This document shows, piece after piece, positions 37,286-46,414 of a stretch of 64,000 nucleotides of DNA. The translations under genes were made by a program, and so were the position numbers. The stretch is from Paractinoplanes abujensis (GTDB lineage Bacteria; Actinomycetota; Actinomycetes; Mycobacteriales; Micromonosporaceae), in contig NZ_JACHMF010000001.1 of assembly GCF_014204895.1 (NCBI RefSeq), positions 1,240,001 to 1,304,000 on the forward strand, read 5' to 3'. The notes below the pieces were generated by a model. It worked only from the letters and a program-made list of their open reading frames with translations, had not been told where the DNA came from and did no database searches. Every line of letters starts with the position of its first letter. Position 1 is the first letter of the stretch.

Positions 37286-37425
37286 CAGTCGCACCACCCG
37301 TCGGCGGCGCAGACGCCGGAGTCGCCCTCGAGCGGCTCCAGCAGGATCAGGGGGGCGGGGGCGGGCTCGGCCTCGGCCGGCTCCTCCACGACGGCGACGA
37401 CGTCCGTCTCGGTACTTGACTGCAT
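37285..37425 (-). CDS. 46-residue peptide with C-terminal Cys pair, coupled to the DsbA-like gene
   Basis: ORF of 46 codons on the minus strand. It starts MQSSTETD, has a Glu/Ala/Pro-rich acidic middle (about residues 14-26), a hydrophobic LILLEPLEG segment and the ending GDSGVCAADGWCD, with Cys39 and Cys45. The stop overlaps the DsbA-like start by one base, which argues strongly that it is translated. The RBS is weak (GGGAG about 14 bases upstream). I do not recognise the family. Acidic leader plus short Cys-containing tail resembles ribosomally made peptide precursors, but it could equally be a small redox or metal-handling partner of the oxidoreductase. Confidence 0.65.
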   Translation of the reverse strand: MQSSTETDVVAVVEEPAEAEPAPAPLILLEPLEGDSGVCAADGWCD

Positions 37426-37492
37426 GGTCAAGAACGTACTCCCAACTTGACGCTACCGACAAGATAGTCCGGCACTTTCCGAGGCGAGAGCT

Positions 37493-37612
37493 GAAAGTTT
37501 CGACAACTGAAATGACACCAGAAACCCCATGATCCAGTGGTGCCGATATTGACGACATAGATGGTCGCCTCTACGTTACGAGTGTTCGGCTGATGTGTTA
37601 CCGAAACTTCCG
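37493..37612 (+). promoter_or_regulatory. Xylan-box-like operator elements
   Basis: GAAAGTTTC (37493-37501) is a perfect GAAANTTTC palindrome. CGAAACTTCCG (37602-37612) is a one-mismatch version placed 19 bases before the first esterase start. Palindromes of this kind precede xylan-degradation genes in Streptomyces. The spacing of about 110 bases could permit looping. Confidence 0.5.
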
Positions 37613-37631
37613 ATCCACCGCGGAGGTTCTG

Positions 37632-38930
37632 ATGCCCACCCGTCGCGAATTACTCGCCCTCACCTCCGGCGCGGCGGTCACCGCCGCCACCGGCCTTTCC
37701 GCTCCCGCCGCCGCGTCCGCCCAGCAAGGCGACGACGACTGGACCGTCCCCGGGTGGATCGCCACCTGGGCCGCCGCCCCCACCACCGTCCCGCCCAACC
37801 CGCCCAGCGCCCCCACCGTGCTGGCCAACCAGACCGTCCGGCACGTCGTGCACTGCAGCGCCGGTGGCGACGAGCTCCGGATCCGGATCACCAACGAGTT
37901 CGGTCAGGGCCCGCTGCGCCTGGGCGCGGTCCGGGTCGCGCTGCGCCAAGGCGACGGGGCGAGCTCGGCGATCGTGCCCGGCTCCGACCGCCGGGTCACC
38001 TTCGGCAACCGGGCCGAGGTGACCATCCCAGCCGGTTCGCCGCTGCTCAGCGACCCCGTCCGGCTGCGGGTGCCGCCCGGCAGCGACCTGGCGATCAGCC
38101 TCTACCTGCCCGCCCGCACGCCCGCGACGACGCTGGCCGCGTTCGCGTTCCAGGACAACGTGATCGCCGACGGCGACGTCACCGCCGCCCGGACGGTGAC
38201 CCCGGTCGCCACGATCGGGCAGTACCTCTTCCTGTCCGGCGTCGCCGTGCGTGACCGGGGCGCGGCGATCGTCACGCTGGGCGACTCGATCACCAACGGC
38301 GCCAACACGCAGAACAACCTGAACCACCGCTGGCCCGACCTGCTCGGCGCCCGGCTGCGCGCGGCCGGGCTGCGCCGCGGGATAGCCAACGTCGGCATCT
38401 CGGGCAACCGCCTGCTGCACGACCCCAACCCGGCGCCGGGCAGCGACGCCGAGTCGTTCGCGGCCTACTTCGGGCACAGCGCGCTGCGCCGGTTCGACCG
38501 CGACGTGATCGCCCAGCCCGGCGCGGAATACCTGATCGTGCTGCTCGGCGTGAACGACCTGGGTCACCCGGGCACCGTCGCACCGGCGTCCGAAGTGGTC
38601 AGCGCGGACGACCTGATCGGTGGGCACCGGCAGCTCATCGCCCGCGCGCACGCGGCCGGGATCGTCGCCCTGGGCGGCACGATCCTGCCGTTCAAAGGCG
38701 ACACGCTCGGCTTCTACACCGAGGCCAACGAGCGCAAGCGCGAGGTGCTCAACCGCTGGATCCGCTCGGGCGGCGAGTACGACGGCGTGATCGACTTCGA
38801 CCGCGCGATGGGCGACCCGGCCGACCCGCAACGCCTCAACCCCGCGTACGACAGTGGTGATCACCTGCATCCCAACGACGACGGCATGGCCGCCATGGCC
38901 GCCGCCGTGCCGCTGAGGGTGTTCAAGTGA
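37632..38930 (+). CDS. Secreted SGNH/GDSL esterase (first of the GH115 operon)
   Basis: 432 residues. Start ATG 37632 with GCGGAGG upstream. The N-terminus MPTRRELLALTSGAAVTAA has a twin-arginine-like pattern (RR near the front, then a hydrophobic stretch). A beta-sandwich domain (about 45-205) precedes the SGNH hydrolase: block I GDSITNGAN, GVNDLG and the catalytic Asp-His in SGDHLHPND. It should remove acyl groups, probably acetyl, from polysaccharide outside the cell. Its stop overlaps the GH115 GTG start by 4 bases, which suggests deacetylation before glucuronidase action on xylan. Confidence 0.92.
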   Translation: MPTRRELLALTSGAAVTAATGLSAPAAASAQQGDDDWTVPGWIATWAAAPTTVPPNPPSAPTVLANQTVRHVVHCSAGGDELRIRITNEFGQGPLRLGAVRVALRQGDGASSAIVPGSDRRVTFGNRAEVTIPAGSPLLSDPVRLRVPPGSDLAISLYLPARTPATTLAAFAFQDNVIADGDVTAARTVTPVATIGQYLFLSGVAVRDRGAAIVTLGDSITNGANTQNNLNHRWPDLLGARLRAAGLRRGIANVGISGNRLLHDPNPAPGSDAESFAAYFGHSALRRFDRDVIAQPGAEYLIVLLGVNDLGHPGTVAPASEVVSADDLIGGHRQLIARAHAAGIVALGGTILPFKGDTLGFYTEANERKREVLNRWIRSGGEYDGVIDFDRAMGDPADPQRLNPAYDSGDHLHPNDDGMAAMAAAVPLRVFK

Positions 38931-41902
38931 GCGCCGCCAGTGTCACGAGGGCCACGATCGCCGCGATCACCGCGGCCGCCCTGGTGATCATCGCGCCCGT
39001 TCCCTCCGGAGCCGCTGCATCCGCGCCGGAAAGCAAAGCCGCGACATCGGGGTCGAAGACCAGGACCGCTTCCTCGTACGTCTCCCAGGAACCCGGACCG
39101 GGCCGGTTCCCCCTGGTGGCGGCCCCGCTCGTCGTCAGCAAGGACGACTACGCGGGCGTGATCAGGGTCGTCGGCGACCTGCAGAGCGACCTCAAGAAGG
39201 TCACCGGCGTCGAACCCGTGGTCGGCCACGACGCGATCCCGGCCGGGCGCGACCCGATCATCGTGGGCACGATCGGCAAGAGCCCGCTGATCGACCGCAT
39301 CATCGCCCGCGGCAAGCTCGACGTGACCGGCGTACGGGGGAAGTGGGAAACCACCGTCGAGCAGGTCGTCACCGACCCTCTGCCCGGCGTGCGGCGGGCT
39401 TTCGTGATCGCCGGCAGCGACCAGCGGGGCAGCATCTACGGCGCGTACGACCTGTCGAAGAACATCGGTGTCTCGCCCTGGTACTTCTGGGACGACGTGC
39501 CGATCGCGAAGAAGGCCCAGCTGTACGTGTTGCCCGGCCGGCACACGCAGGGCACGCCCAAGGTCAAGTACCGCGGGTTCTTCATCAACGACGAGAACCC
39601 GGCCACCGGCACCTGGGCCCCCGGCTACTTCGGGCCGGGCAAGGCCCCCGGCTATCCGGGCGGGCTGAACGCGGACTACTACGCCAAGGTCTTCGAGACC
39701 ATGCTGCGGCTCAAGGCCAACTACTTGTGGCCGGCCGTGTGGGGGCGCGCGTTCGCCGAGGACGACCCGCTCAACCACGCCACCGCCGGCCTGTACGGCG
39801 TCGTCATGGGCACCTCGCACGAGGCCCCGATGATGCGCGGCATCGAGGAGTGGAACCGGCATCCCACCGGCACGGGGGAGTGGAGCTTCCGCCGCAACGC
39901 CGACGCGATCAAGGCGTACTGGCGGGACGGGGCCGAGCGGATGCGCGACCAGAACATCGAGGGCGTCATCACGCTCGGCATGCGCGGCAACGGCGACGTC
40001 TCGCTGCCCGACGGCGACGGGATCGACCTGATGTCCTCGATCATCGACAGCCAGCGCGAGATCCTGCGCGACACCGGGCTGATCGACCGGCCCCAGGTGC
40101 AGACCCTTTACAAGGAGGTGCAGCGCTACTGGGACAACGGGTATCGGCCGCCGGACGACGTGACGGTCGTGTTCTGCGACGACAACTGGGGCAACCTGCG
40201 CAAGCTCCCGGACGCGTCGCTGCCCGCCCGCAGTGGTGGCTACGGCATGTATTACCACTTCGACTACGTGGGCGACGGCCGCAACTACAAGTGGGCCGAC
40301 ACGATCAACCTCACCAATACCTGGGAGCAGCTCAACCTGGCGTACGGGAAAGGGGTTGATCGGCTCTGGATGGTCAACGTGGGCGATCTGAAGAACGAGG
40401 AGCTGCCCACGCAGTTCTTCCTCGACTACGCCTGGAATCCCGATGCGTGGCCGGTGACGCGGCTGGGGGAGTGGACCGAGCAGTTCGCGGCGCAGAACTT
40501 CGGTGACCGGTTCGCGCCGGCCGTCGCGCAACTGCTCGACACGTACGGGTTCCTGCAGTCGCGCCGCAAGCCGGAACTGCTCAACCGGCGGATCACGCTC
40601 AACGCGGCCGGTGAGGTCGTCTACGACGATCAGGCCACGCCGTTCAGCCTTACCGACTACGGCGAGCTGGACCGGGTGACCGAGGAATGGATCGAGCTGG
40701 CCCGCCACGCCACAGCCTTGCGCGAGCGGGTGCCGCAAGCCTGGCAGGACGCGTTCTACCAGCTCGTCTACTACCAGATCAAAGACACGGCGATCGTGTA
40801 CGAGTTGCGGCGCGCGCAGTTCACCAACATCGCTTACGCGGCCCAGGGCCGGGCGGCCACCAACAAGCTGGCCGATACCGCCGAGCGGCTGTTCGCCGAG
40901 GACCAGGCGATGAGCGACTACTACAACACCACCCTGGCCGGCGGGAAGTGGAAGAACTGGCAGCTGCAACCCAAGATCGGGTACGGCGACGTCGAGCGCT
41001 ACGGCCCCAACGCGCCCTGGCAGCAGCCCGAACTGAACAACGTCGCGCTGCCCGACGCGATCTACCCGCACCTCAAGCGGATCACCGTGCCGGCCGCGCC
41101 CGCGCTCGGGGTCGGATCGCTGAAGCTGCCCGAGTCGAACCCGTGGTCCTCGCAACGGCCGCCGGCTCTCGACATCTACAACAAGGGCACGACCCCGTAC
41201 GGGTACCGGATCACCACGGGCGCGTCGTGGGTGCACGTGGCGCCGTCCCGCGGGGTGGTCACCGACCAGGTGCGGCCGGTCGTCACCGTCGACTGGAAGC
41301 GGGCCCCGCGCGGCGTGACCAGCGTGCCGATCACGATCGAGGGCGCCGGGTCGACGGTCGTCGTGCAGGCGCCGGTCAACAACCCCGCGCTGCCCGCCAA
41401 GGGCTTCCTCGAGGCCGACGGGTACGTGGCGATGGAGGCCGACCACTACACCGGCAGGGCCGGGAAGTGGCGGCTGCTGCCCGGGATCGGCAAGACCGGC
41501 AACGGGCTCACGCCGCTCGGCGAGGGCGCGAAGCTCGACTACACGATGACGCTGACCAGCAGCGGGCCGGTGAAGGTGACCGCCTACCTGTCGCCGCGCA
41601 ACAACACGCGGCCCGGCGACGGCCTCAAGTACGCGGTCTCCGTCGACGGCCAGGCCCCGCAGGTCGTCAACATCACGACGGCGACCGGGGCCAACGACAC
41701 CACGATGAACCGGCAGTGGGCGCGCAACACGTCCGACAACATCAACCGGACCACCACCACGCACGTGATCGCGGCGCCGGGGACGCACACGCTGACGTTC
41801 CACGCGGTCGACCCCACGGTGATCGTGCAGCGGCTGGTCGTCGACACCGGGGGCGAGAAGTACAGCTACTTCGGCCCCCCGGAGAGCCGGAGGGTCCGAT
41901 GA
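38927..41902 (+). CDS. Secreted GH115 xylan alpha-1,2-glucuronidase
   Basis: 991 residues from GTG 38927. Signal peptide (about 1-30), then the GH115 multidomain core: an alpha/beta N-terminal domain (about 55-200), a TIM-barrel region with GFFINDENPATGTWAPGYFG, LKANYLWPAVWGRAF and EGVITLGMRGNGDVSLP, a helical domain, and C-terminal beta-domains (about 760-990). GH115 enzymes remove (4-O-methyl-)glucuronic acid from internal xylose units of polymeric glucuronoxylan. Overlaps both neighbours by 4 bases (esterase before, esterase after), so the three are one coupled unit. Confidence 0.94.
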   Translation: MSAASVTRATIAAITAAALVIIAPVPSGAAASAPESKAATSGSKTRTASSYVSQEPGPGRFPLVAAPLVVSKDDYAGVIRVVGDLQSDLKKVTGVEPVVGHDAIPAGRDPIIVGTIGKSPLIDRIIARGKLDVTGVRGKWETTVEQVVTDPLPGVRRAFVIAGSDQRGSIYGAYDLSKNIGVSPWYFWDDVPIAKKAQLYVLPGRHTQGTPKVKYRGFFINDENPATGTWAPGYFGPGKAPGYPGGLNADYYAKVFETMLRLKANYLWPAVWGRAFAEDDPLNHATAGLYGVVMGTSHEAPMMRGIEEWNRHPTGTGEWSFRRNADAIKAYWRDGAERMRDQNIEGVITLGMRGNGDVSLPDGDGIDLMSSIIDSQREILRDTGLIDRPQVQTLYKEVQRYWDNGYRPPDDVTVVFCDDNWGNLRKLPDASLPARSGGYGMYYHFDYVGDGRNYKWADTINLTNTWEQLNLAYGKGVDRLWMVNVGDLKNEELPTQFFLDYAWNPDAWPVTRLGEWTEQFAAQNFGDRFAPAVAQLLDTYGFLQSRRKPELLNRRITLNAAGEVVYDDQATPFSLTDYGELDRVTEEWIELARHATALRERVPQAWQDAFYQLVYYQIKDTAIVYELRRAQFTNIAYAAQGRAATNKLADTAERLFAEDQAMSDYYNTTLAGGKWKNWQLQPKIGYGDVERYGPNAPWQQPELNNVALPDAIYPHLKRITVPAAPALGVGSLKLPESNPWSSQRPPALDIYNKGTTPYGYRITTGASWVHVAPSRGVVTDQVRPVVTVDWKRAPRGVTSVPITIEGAGSTVVVQAPVNNPALPAKGFLEADGYVAMEADHYTGRAGKWRLLPGIGKTGNGLTPLGEGAKLDYTMTLTSSGPVKVTAYLSPRNNTRPGDGLKYAVSVDGQAPQVVNITTATGANDTTMNRQWARNTSDNINRTTTTHVIAAPGTHTLTFHAVDPTVIVQRLVVDTGGEKYSYFGPPESRRVR

Positions 41903-43116
41903 AGCGGCGGGCGTTGCTCGGTGTCACCGCGGCCGTGCCGGCGGCATGGACGCTGCGGCCCGACAAGAAAAGGTGGATTCACACCTGGACGGCGATGCCG
42001 CAGCTGACCGAGCCGGCCAACCTGCCCCCGGCCCCCTTCACCGGGACGTCGTCGGTGCTGGTCGACACCACGCTGCGGCAGACCGTGCACGTGACGGCCG
42101 GCGGCTCCAAGGTCCGCTTCCGCTTCTCGAACGCGTTCGGCGGCGCCGCGCTGCCGATCACCGCGGCCGCGGTGGCCCGGCCCGTCGACGGGCGGGCCGG
42201 GGTGCCGGCGATCGTGCCGGGGTCGAGCCGCCCGCTCACCTTCGGCGGGCGGGCGTCGGCCACGGTGCCGGTCGGCGCGCAGGTCGTCTCCGACCCGGTG
42301 GCGCTGCCCGTGGGCCGCGGGGCGAACCTGACCATCACGGTGTACCTGGCGTCGGGGCAGGCCACGCTCAGCCTCACCTCGCACCCGGGATCGCGGACGA
42401 CGTCGTACTTGATCGCGGGTGACCAGCACACCGCGGTCGACCTGCCGGGGGCCGTGGGGGTCGCGCACTGGTACCTGATCAGCGGCGTCGAGGTCGAGGC
42501 GGACGTGCCCGCGATGGCGATCGTCGGGGACTCGCTGACCGACGGGCGCGGCTCGACCACCGACGGGAACGACCGGTGGCCCGATCAGGTCCGCGGGGCC
42601 CGGGTGGCGTTGCTCAACCAGGCCGCGGGCGGCAACCGGGTGCTCAACGACGGGCTCGGGCCCAACGTGCTGGCCCGGCTCGACCGCGACGTGCTGGCCA
42701 CCAGCGGCGTGGACCGGATGTTGATCTTCGAGGGGGTCAACGACATCGGCACGGCCCCGGCCACCGTCGATGCGCAGAAGGCGCTGCTGGAGGAGCTGAT
42801 CTCCGCGTACGAGCAGATCGTGACGCGGGCGCATGCGGTGGACATCAGGGTCTACGGGGCCACGATCACACCGTTCGGGGGCAATACCGGATATGACGAT
42901 CCGGACGGTTACCGCGAGGCCACCCGTACGGCCGTGAACAGTGCGATCCGTCACAACCGGATCTTCGACGGGGTGGCGGACTTCGATGCCGCCGTCCGCG
43001 ATCCGGCCCTGCCCCGGCAGCTCCGCGCAGGCTACGACACCGGCGACCACCTGCACCTGAACCCCGCCGGGTATCGAGCGATCGCCGAGGCGGTGCCGTC
43101 GCCGTGGCTGCGGTGA
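41899..43116 (+). CDS. SGNH/GDSL esterase (last of the GH115 operon)
   Basis: 405 residues, with architecture like the first esterase: an N-terminal beta-domain (about 25-195) and an SGNH hydrolase with GDSLTDGRG, EGVNDIG and the Asp-His pair in TGDHLHLN. The N-terminus MKRRALLGVTAAVPAAWTL is short but signal-like with RR. RBS GGAGGG lies 5 bases before ATG 41899, which overlaps the GH115 stop. The two esterases share domain plan but differ substantially, so they probably act on different acyl substituents or positions. Confidence 0.92.
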   Translation: MKRRALLGVTAAVPAAWTLRPDKKRWIHTWTAMPQLTEPANLPPAPFTGTSSVLVDTTLRQTVHVTAGGSKVRFRFSNAFGGAALPITAAAVARPVDGRAGVPAIVPGSSRPLTFGGRASATVPVGAQVVSDPVALPVGRGANLTITVYLASGQATLSLTSHPGSRTTSYLIAGDQHTAVDLPGAVGVAHWYLISGVEVEADVPAMAIVGDSLTDGRGSTTDGNDRWPDQVRGARVALLNQAAGGNRVLNDGLGPNVLARLDRDVLATSGVDRMLIFEGVNDIGTAPATVDAQKALLEELISAYEQIVTRAHAVDIRVYGATITPFGGNTGYDDPDGYREATRTAVNSAIRHNRIFDGVADFDAAVRDPALPRQLRAGYDTGDHLHLNPAGYRAIAEAVPSPWLR

Positions 43117-43158
43117 GCCGGACCGGCCCTCCCAGTTAACACTCGACCTGATCGGGTA

Positions 43159-43204
43159 CCTTCCTCGGCGTCTTGTCGGCGTCGAGGAAGGGGTCGGGCG
43201 ACCC
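43159..43204 (+). promoter_or_regulatory. Hairpins covering the PBP ribosome-binding site
   Basis: CCTTCCTCG (43159-43167) pairs with CGAGGAAGG (43183-43191), the arm that carries the GAGGAAGGGG ribosome-binding site. A second small hairpin, GGGTC (43191-43195)/GACCC (43200-43204), abuts the GTG start. Possible translational control. Confidence 0.45.
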
Positions 43205-45328
43205 GTGGCGAGCAAGGACCGATCTCTACTCGGAAAAGCCGGGTTGCTGCTCATTTGCGGCTTCCTGACCGCCGTGGTGGTTTCCGCCGCCTCGTTCCCG
43301 GCCGTGGCGCTGGGCGGGCTGGTGGCCAAGGCGGGCGCCGAGGAGTTCGCGTCGCTGCCCAGCACGATCGTCGAACAGGCGGCCCCGCAGGTCACCCGCG
43401 TCTTCGCGTCCGACGGCAAGACCCAGGTGGCGGTGCTGTATGACGAGTTCCGCAGCGACGTGCCGAACAGCCAGATCTCGGTCAACATGCAGAACGCGAT
43501 CGTCGCCGCCGAGGACCACAAGTTCTACGAGCACAACGGCGTCGACGTGAAGGGCATCGCCCGCGCGTTCGTCAACAACAGCCAGGGCGGTTCGCAGCAG
43601 GGCGCCTCCACGCTGACGATGCAGTACGTGCGGATGGCCCAGGCCTACGGCGCGAAGACGGCCCAGGAGGCCATCGACGCGACGAAGGACAGCCCCGAGC
43701 GCAAGATCGCCGAGATGAAGTACGCGCTGCAGATCGAGAAGGATCTCAACAAGAAGGAGATCCTGACCCGCTACCTCAACCTGGCGCCGTTCGGCAACGG
43801 GGCGTACGGGATCTACGCGGGTGCCCAGGTGTACTTCAAGAAGTCGCCCAAGAACCTCACGATCGCCGAGTCGGCGCTGCTGGCCGGCATGGTCAAGGCG
43901 CCCACCGCGTTCGACCCGACCACCAAGACCGGCTACCCGCAGGCGCTCGACCGGCGCAACTACATCATCGACAACATGGTCGGGCTGGGCCAGATCACCA
44001 AGGCCGAGGGCGAGGCGGCGAAGAAGACCAAACTCGCCCGCACGACGAACCGGCCCGGCAACGGGTGCACGTCGGTGCAGACCAACAGCTGGGGCTTCTT
44101 CTGCGACTACTTCTACCGCTGGTGGCTGGGGCAGAAGGACTTCGGTGACAACGCGTACGACCGGGAGCGCCAGCTCAAGAGCGGTGGCTACACGGTCGTC
44201 ACCTCGCTCGACGTCAAGGCGCAGAACTCGGCCCGCCACGAGATCAACCGCAAGATCAAGGACAACAACAAGAACGCCGTCGTGATCGCCGGGATCGAGC
44301 CGGGCACCGGGCACGTCAAGGCGCTGGCCACCAACCGCAAGTTCAAGCTCGACGACGGCACCAACCCGCTGAGCTCGAACCCGGCCATGCGCAAGAACGG
44401 GGCCCGCGCCTCCTACCCGAACACCACCAACCCGATCATCACCGGCGGCGGCGACATCGACGGCTACCAGGCCGGCTCCGTGTTCAAGATGTTCACGATG
44501 GTGGCCGCGCTGGAGAACGGCTACGAGCTGGACCACCCGATCACGTCCGACTCGACGTACAAGTCGAGCTACCCGGTCGCGTTCAACTCGCCGGCGGCCT
44601 GCCCGGGCACGTCGTTCTACTGCCCGTCGAACTCGTCGCCCAACACCAAGGGCACGTTCAACATGTGGACCGGGTTCGGCAAGTCGGTCAACACGTATTT
44701 CGTGCCGCTGCAGGAACAGGTCGGGGCCGAGAAGGTCATCGACGTGTCCAAGCGGTTCGGCATGGTCTACCGCTCGTCAAGCGACCGAGACCTGATGAAG
44801 ACCGAGGCGGCCGCGCACGAGTTCGGCGCGTTCACGCTCGGCGTGACCACGTCGACGCCGCTCGACATCGCCAACGCGTACGCCACCCTGGCCGGCGACG
44901 GCATGTACTGCGCGCCCACCCCGATCAAGCAGATCACCGCCTCGAACGGCAAGAAGCTCAAGACCGGGCAGCCCGACTGCAAACGCGCCACCAGCGCCGA
45001 CGTGGCCCGCAAGACGATCGACGCGGCCCGCTGCCCGGTCGGCGACCGGGCCCAGCTCGGCAACTGCGCCGGCAGCACCGAGCCGAACGCCTACCGCACG
45101 ATCAAACACCCGATCTTCGGCAAGACCGGCACCACCGACAGCGACCGTACGGCGTCCCTGGTGGTCGGCTCGGCCAGCCTGGTCGTGGCCGGTTACATGG
45201 TCAACCCGGACTGGGCCAACCACACCGACCGCATGCGGCACGACATCGTCAACCCCGTCACCTACCGCACGCTGGCCGATTACCTCGACGGCACCGAGCC
45301 CGTGGAGTTCAAGAAGCCGGGTGAGTAG
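43205..45328 (+). CDS. Bifunctional class A penicillin-binding protein
   Basis: 707-residue cell-wall enzyme: N-terminal membrane anchor (about 12-38), GT51 glycosyltransferase (about 70-265; EDHKFYEHNGVD with catalytic Glu103, QGASTLTMQYVR, RKIAEMKYALQIEK) and transpeptidase (about 340-680; nucleophile Ser425 in SVFK, KSVN motif, KTG in GKTGTT). It polymerises and cross-links peptidoglycan outside the membrane. GTG start with a strong GAGGAAGGGG RBS inside a hairpin. No PASTA domains. A stand-alone gene. Confidence 0.95.
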   Translation: MASKDRSLLGKAGLLLICGFLTAVVVSAASFPAVALGGLVAKAGAEEFASLPSTIVEQAAPQVTRVFASDGKTQVAVLYDEFRSDVPNSQISVNMQNAIVAAEDHKFYEHNGVDVKGIARAFVNNSQGGSQQGASTLTMQYVRMAQAYGAKTAQEAIDATKDSPERKIAEMKYALQIEKDLNKKEILTRYLNLAPFGNGAYGIYAGAQVYFKKSPKNLTIAESALLAGMVKAPTAFDPTTKTGYPQALDRRNYIIDNMVGLGQITKAEGEAAKKTKLARTTNRPGNGCTSVQTNSWGFFCDYFYRWWLGQKDFGDNAYDRERQLKSGGYTVVTSLDVKAQNSARHEINRKIKDNNKNAVVIAGIEPGTGHVKALATNRKFKLDDGTNPLSSNPAMRKNGARASYPNTTNPIITGGGDIDGYQAGSVFKMFTMVAALENGYELDHPITSDSTYKSSYPVAFNSPAACPGTSFYCPSNSSPNTKGTFNMWTGFGKSVNTYFVPLQEQVGAEKVIDVSKRFGMVYRSSSDRDLMKTEAAAHEFGAFTLGVTTSTPLDIANAYATLAGDGMYCAPTPIKQITASNGKKLKTGQPDCKRATSADVARKTIDAARCPVGDRAQLGNCAGSTEPNAYRTIKHPIFGKTGTTDSDRTASLVVGSASLVVAGYMVNPDWANHTDRMRHDIVNPVTYRTLADYLDGTEPVEFKKPGE

Positions 45329-45458
45329 GTTTTTCCTTTCCGGCGGTTCGTGACTGCTATCTAGATCCAGGTTGCCCCTGGCGGTCAGCATCGGTCTCGT
45401 GGACCTTGTTATTCGAGACCGGCCCGGTCCGGCAGTCAGTGCGGGGCGGTGCCAAGAG

Positions 45459-45953
45459 GTGCGACGGACGTTGATCGTTACGCGGGGTCTGCCGGCTTCG
45501 GGCAAGACGACCGAGGCCCTGAGCTGGGTGGCCGAGGACCCGGAACATCGGGCCCGGGTGGGCAGCGACGAGATCGCGGCCATGCTGCACCCGCACGTGC
45601 TGGCCAGCGACGGCGTGGCCTACAGCTCCCGGTACGCCGAACGGGAACAGCTCGTCGTGAACGCGGCGATCGAGGCGCTGCTGCGGTCGGGGATCGACGT
45701 CGTGTGCGACGACCCGTTCCTGCTGCCGCACTACCTCGACGCCGTGCGCGAAGTGGCCGAACGGTGCGACGCCGAGCTGGTGGTGTGGGACTTCACCGCC
45801 GTCGACGTGGAGGACTGCATCGCCCGCGACCGGCTGCGGGGACTGTCCGGGGGCCGGGCCATCGGCGAGCAGAAGATCCGCGTCCAGCACCAGCTGTTCC
45901 GCGCCTACCAGCAACTGGCGGCGGTCGATGCGCATGCCACCGAGGACGGCTGA
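45459..45953 (+). CDS. Small P-loop kinase (AAA/T4-polynucleotide-kinase-like)
   Basis: About 164 residues. The Walker A motif RGLPASGKTTEAL near the N-terminus and a CDDPFLLPHYLDAV segment resemble the ATP-dependent kinase family often annotated AAA family ATPase. The start is unclear: GTG 45459, TTG 45471 (AGAGGTG 9 bases upstream) or ATG 45372. The P-loop lies so near the amino end that TTG 45471 would give the most compact protein. Substrate unknown. It precedes an unknown gene by 17 bases. Confidence 0.8.
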   Translation: MRRTLIVTRGLPASGKTTEALSWVAEDPEHRARVGSDEIAAMLHPHVLASDGVAYSSRYAEREQLVVNAAIEALLRSGIDVVCDDPFLLPHYLDAVREVAERCDAELVVWDFTAVDVEDCIARDRLRGLSGGRAIGEQKIRVQHQLFRAYQQLAAVDAHATEDG

Positions 45954-45970
45954 TGCCCTAAGGTGCGCGG

Positions 45971-46414
45971 GTGGCTTACGACTTGCGAGCTGTCGTCGCT
46001 CCCGCCCGCGCGCTGGAACACTACGGGCCCGGTGTCGCCGTGCCGCTCGGGCAGGGGCTGGCGCTGGTGCCGATGACTCCGGCCCGGGCCGCCGCCGACC
46101 GGACCGACGAGCGGTTCGGCGCGTTCTTCCCGCTGGGCTTCGACGCGTCCCTGGCCGCATGGTCGGCCGATGACCCGGTGGCGTATGTGGAGGCCGACTA
46201 CTTCGGAGGCATGGGCCTGCAGTACGCGACGGTGTGGCACCGCGGCGACGTGGTCCTCGGCCCGCTGTTCAAGGACGAGGACGACCCGCTGCCGGCCGAG
46301 GGATCACCGATCTCGCAGGCGCTGCGCCGGCTCGGCGCCACCGCGCAGGGCCACGACGACGAGTTCGACGCGGTCGGCCTGGGCCGGCACCGCAGCGTCG
46401 AACGGTGGGCTTAG
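45971..46414 (+). CDS. Unknown protein, probably cytoplasmic
   Basis: 147 residues from GTG 45971. I do not recognise a domain. It is acidic, with an FFPLGFDASLAAWSADDPVAYVEADYFGGMGLQYATVW core that suggests an alpha/beta fold. Immediately downstream of the P-loop kinase on the same strand (17 bases). Its stop overlaps the convergent HEAT-repeat gene by 4 bases. Confidence 0.8.
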   Translation: MAYDLRAVVAPARALEHYGPGVAVPLGQGLALVPMTPARAAADRTDERFGAFFPLGFDASLAAWSADDPVAYVEADYFGGMGLQYATVWHRGDVVLGPLFKDEDDPLPAEGSPISQALRRLGATAQGHDDEFDAVGLGRHRSVERWA

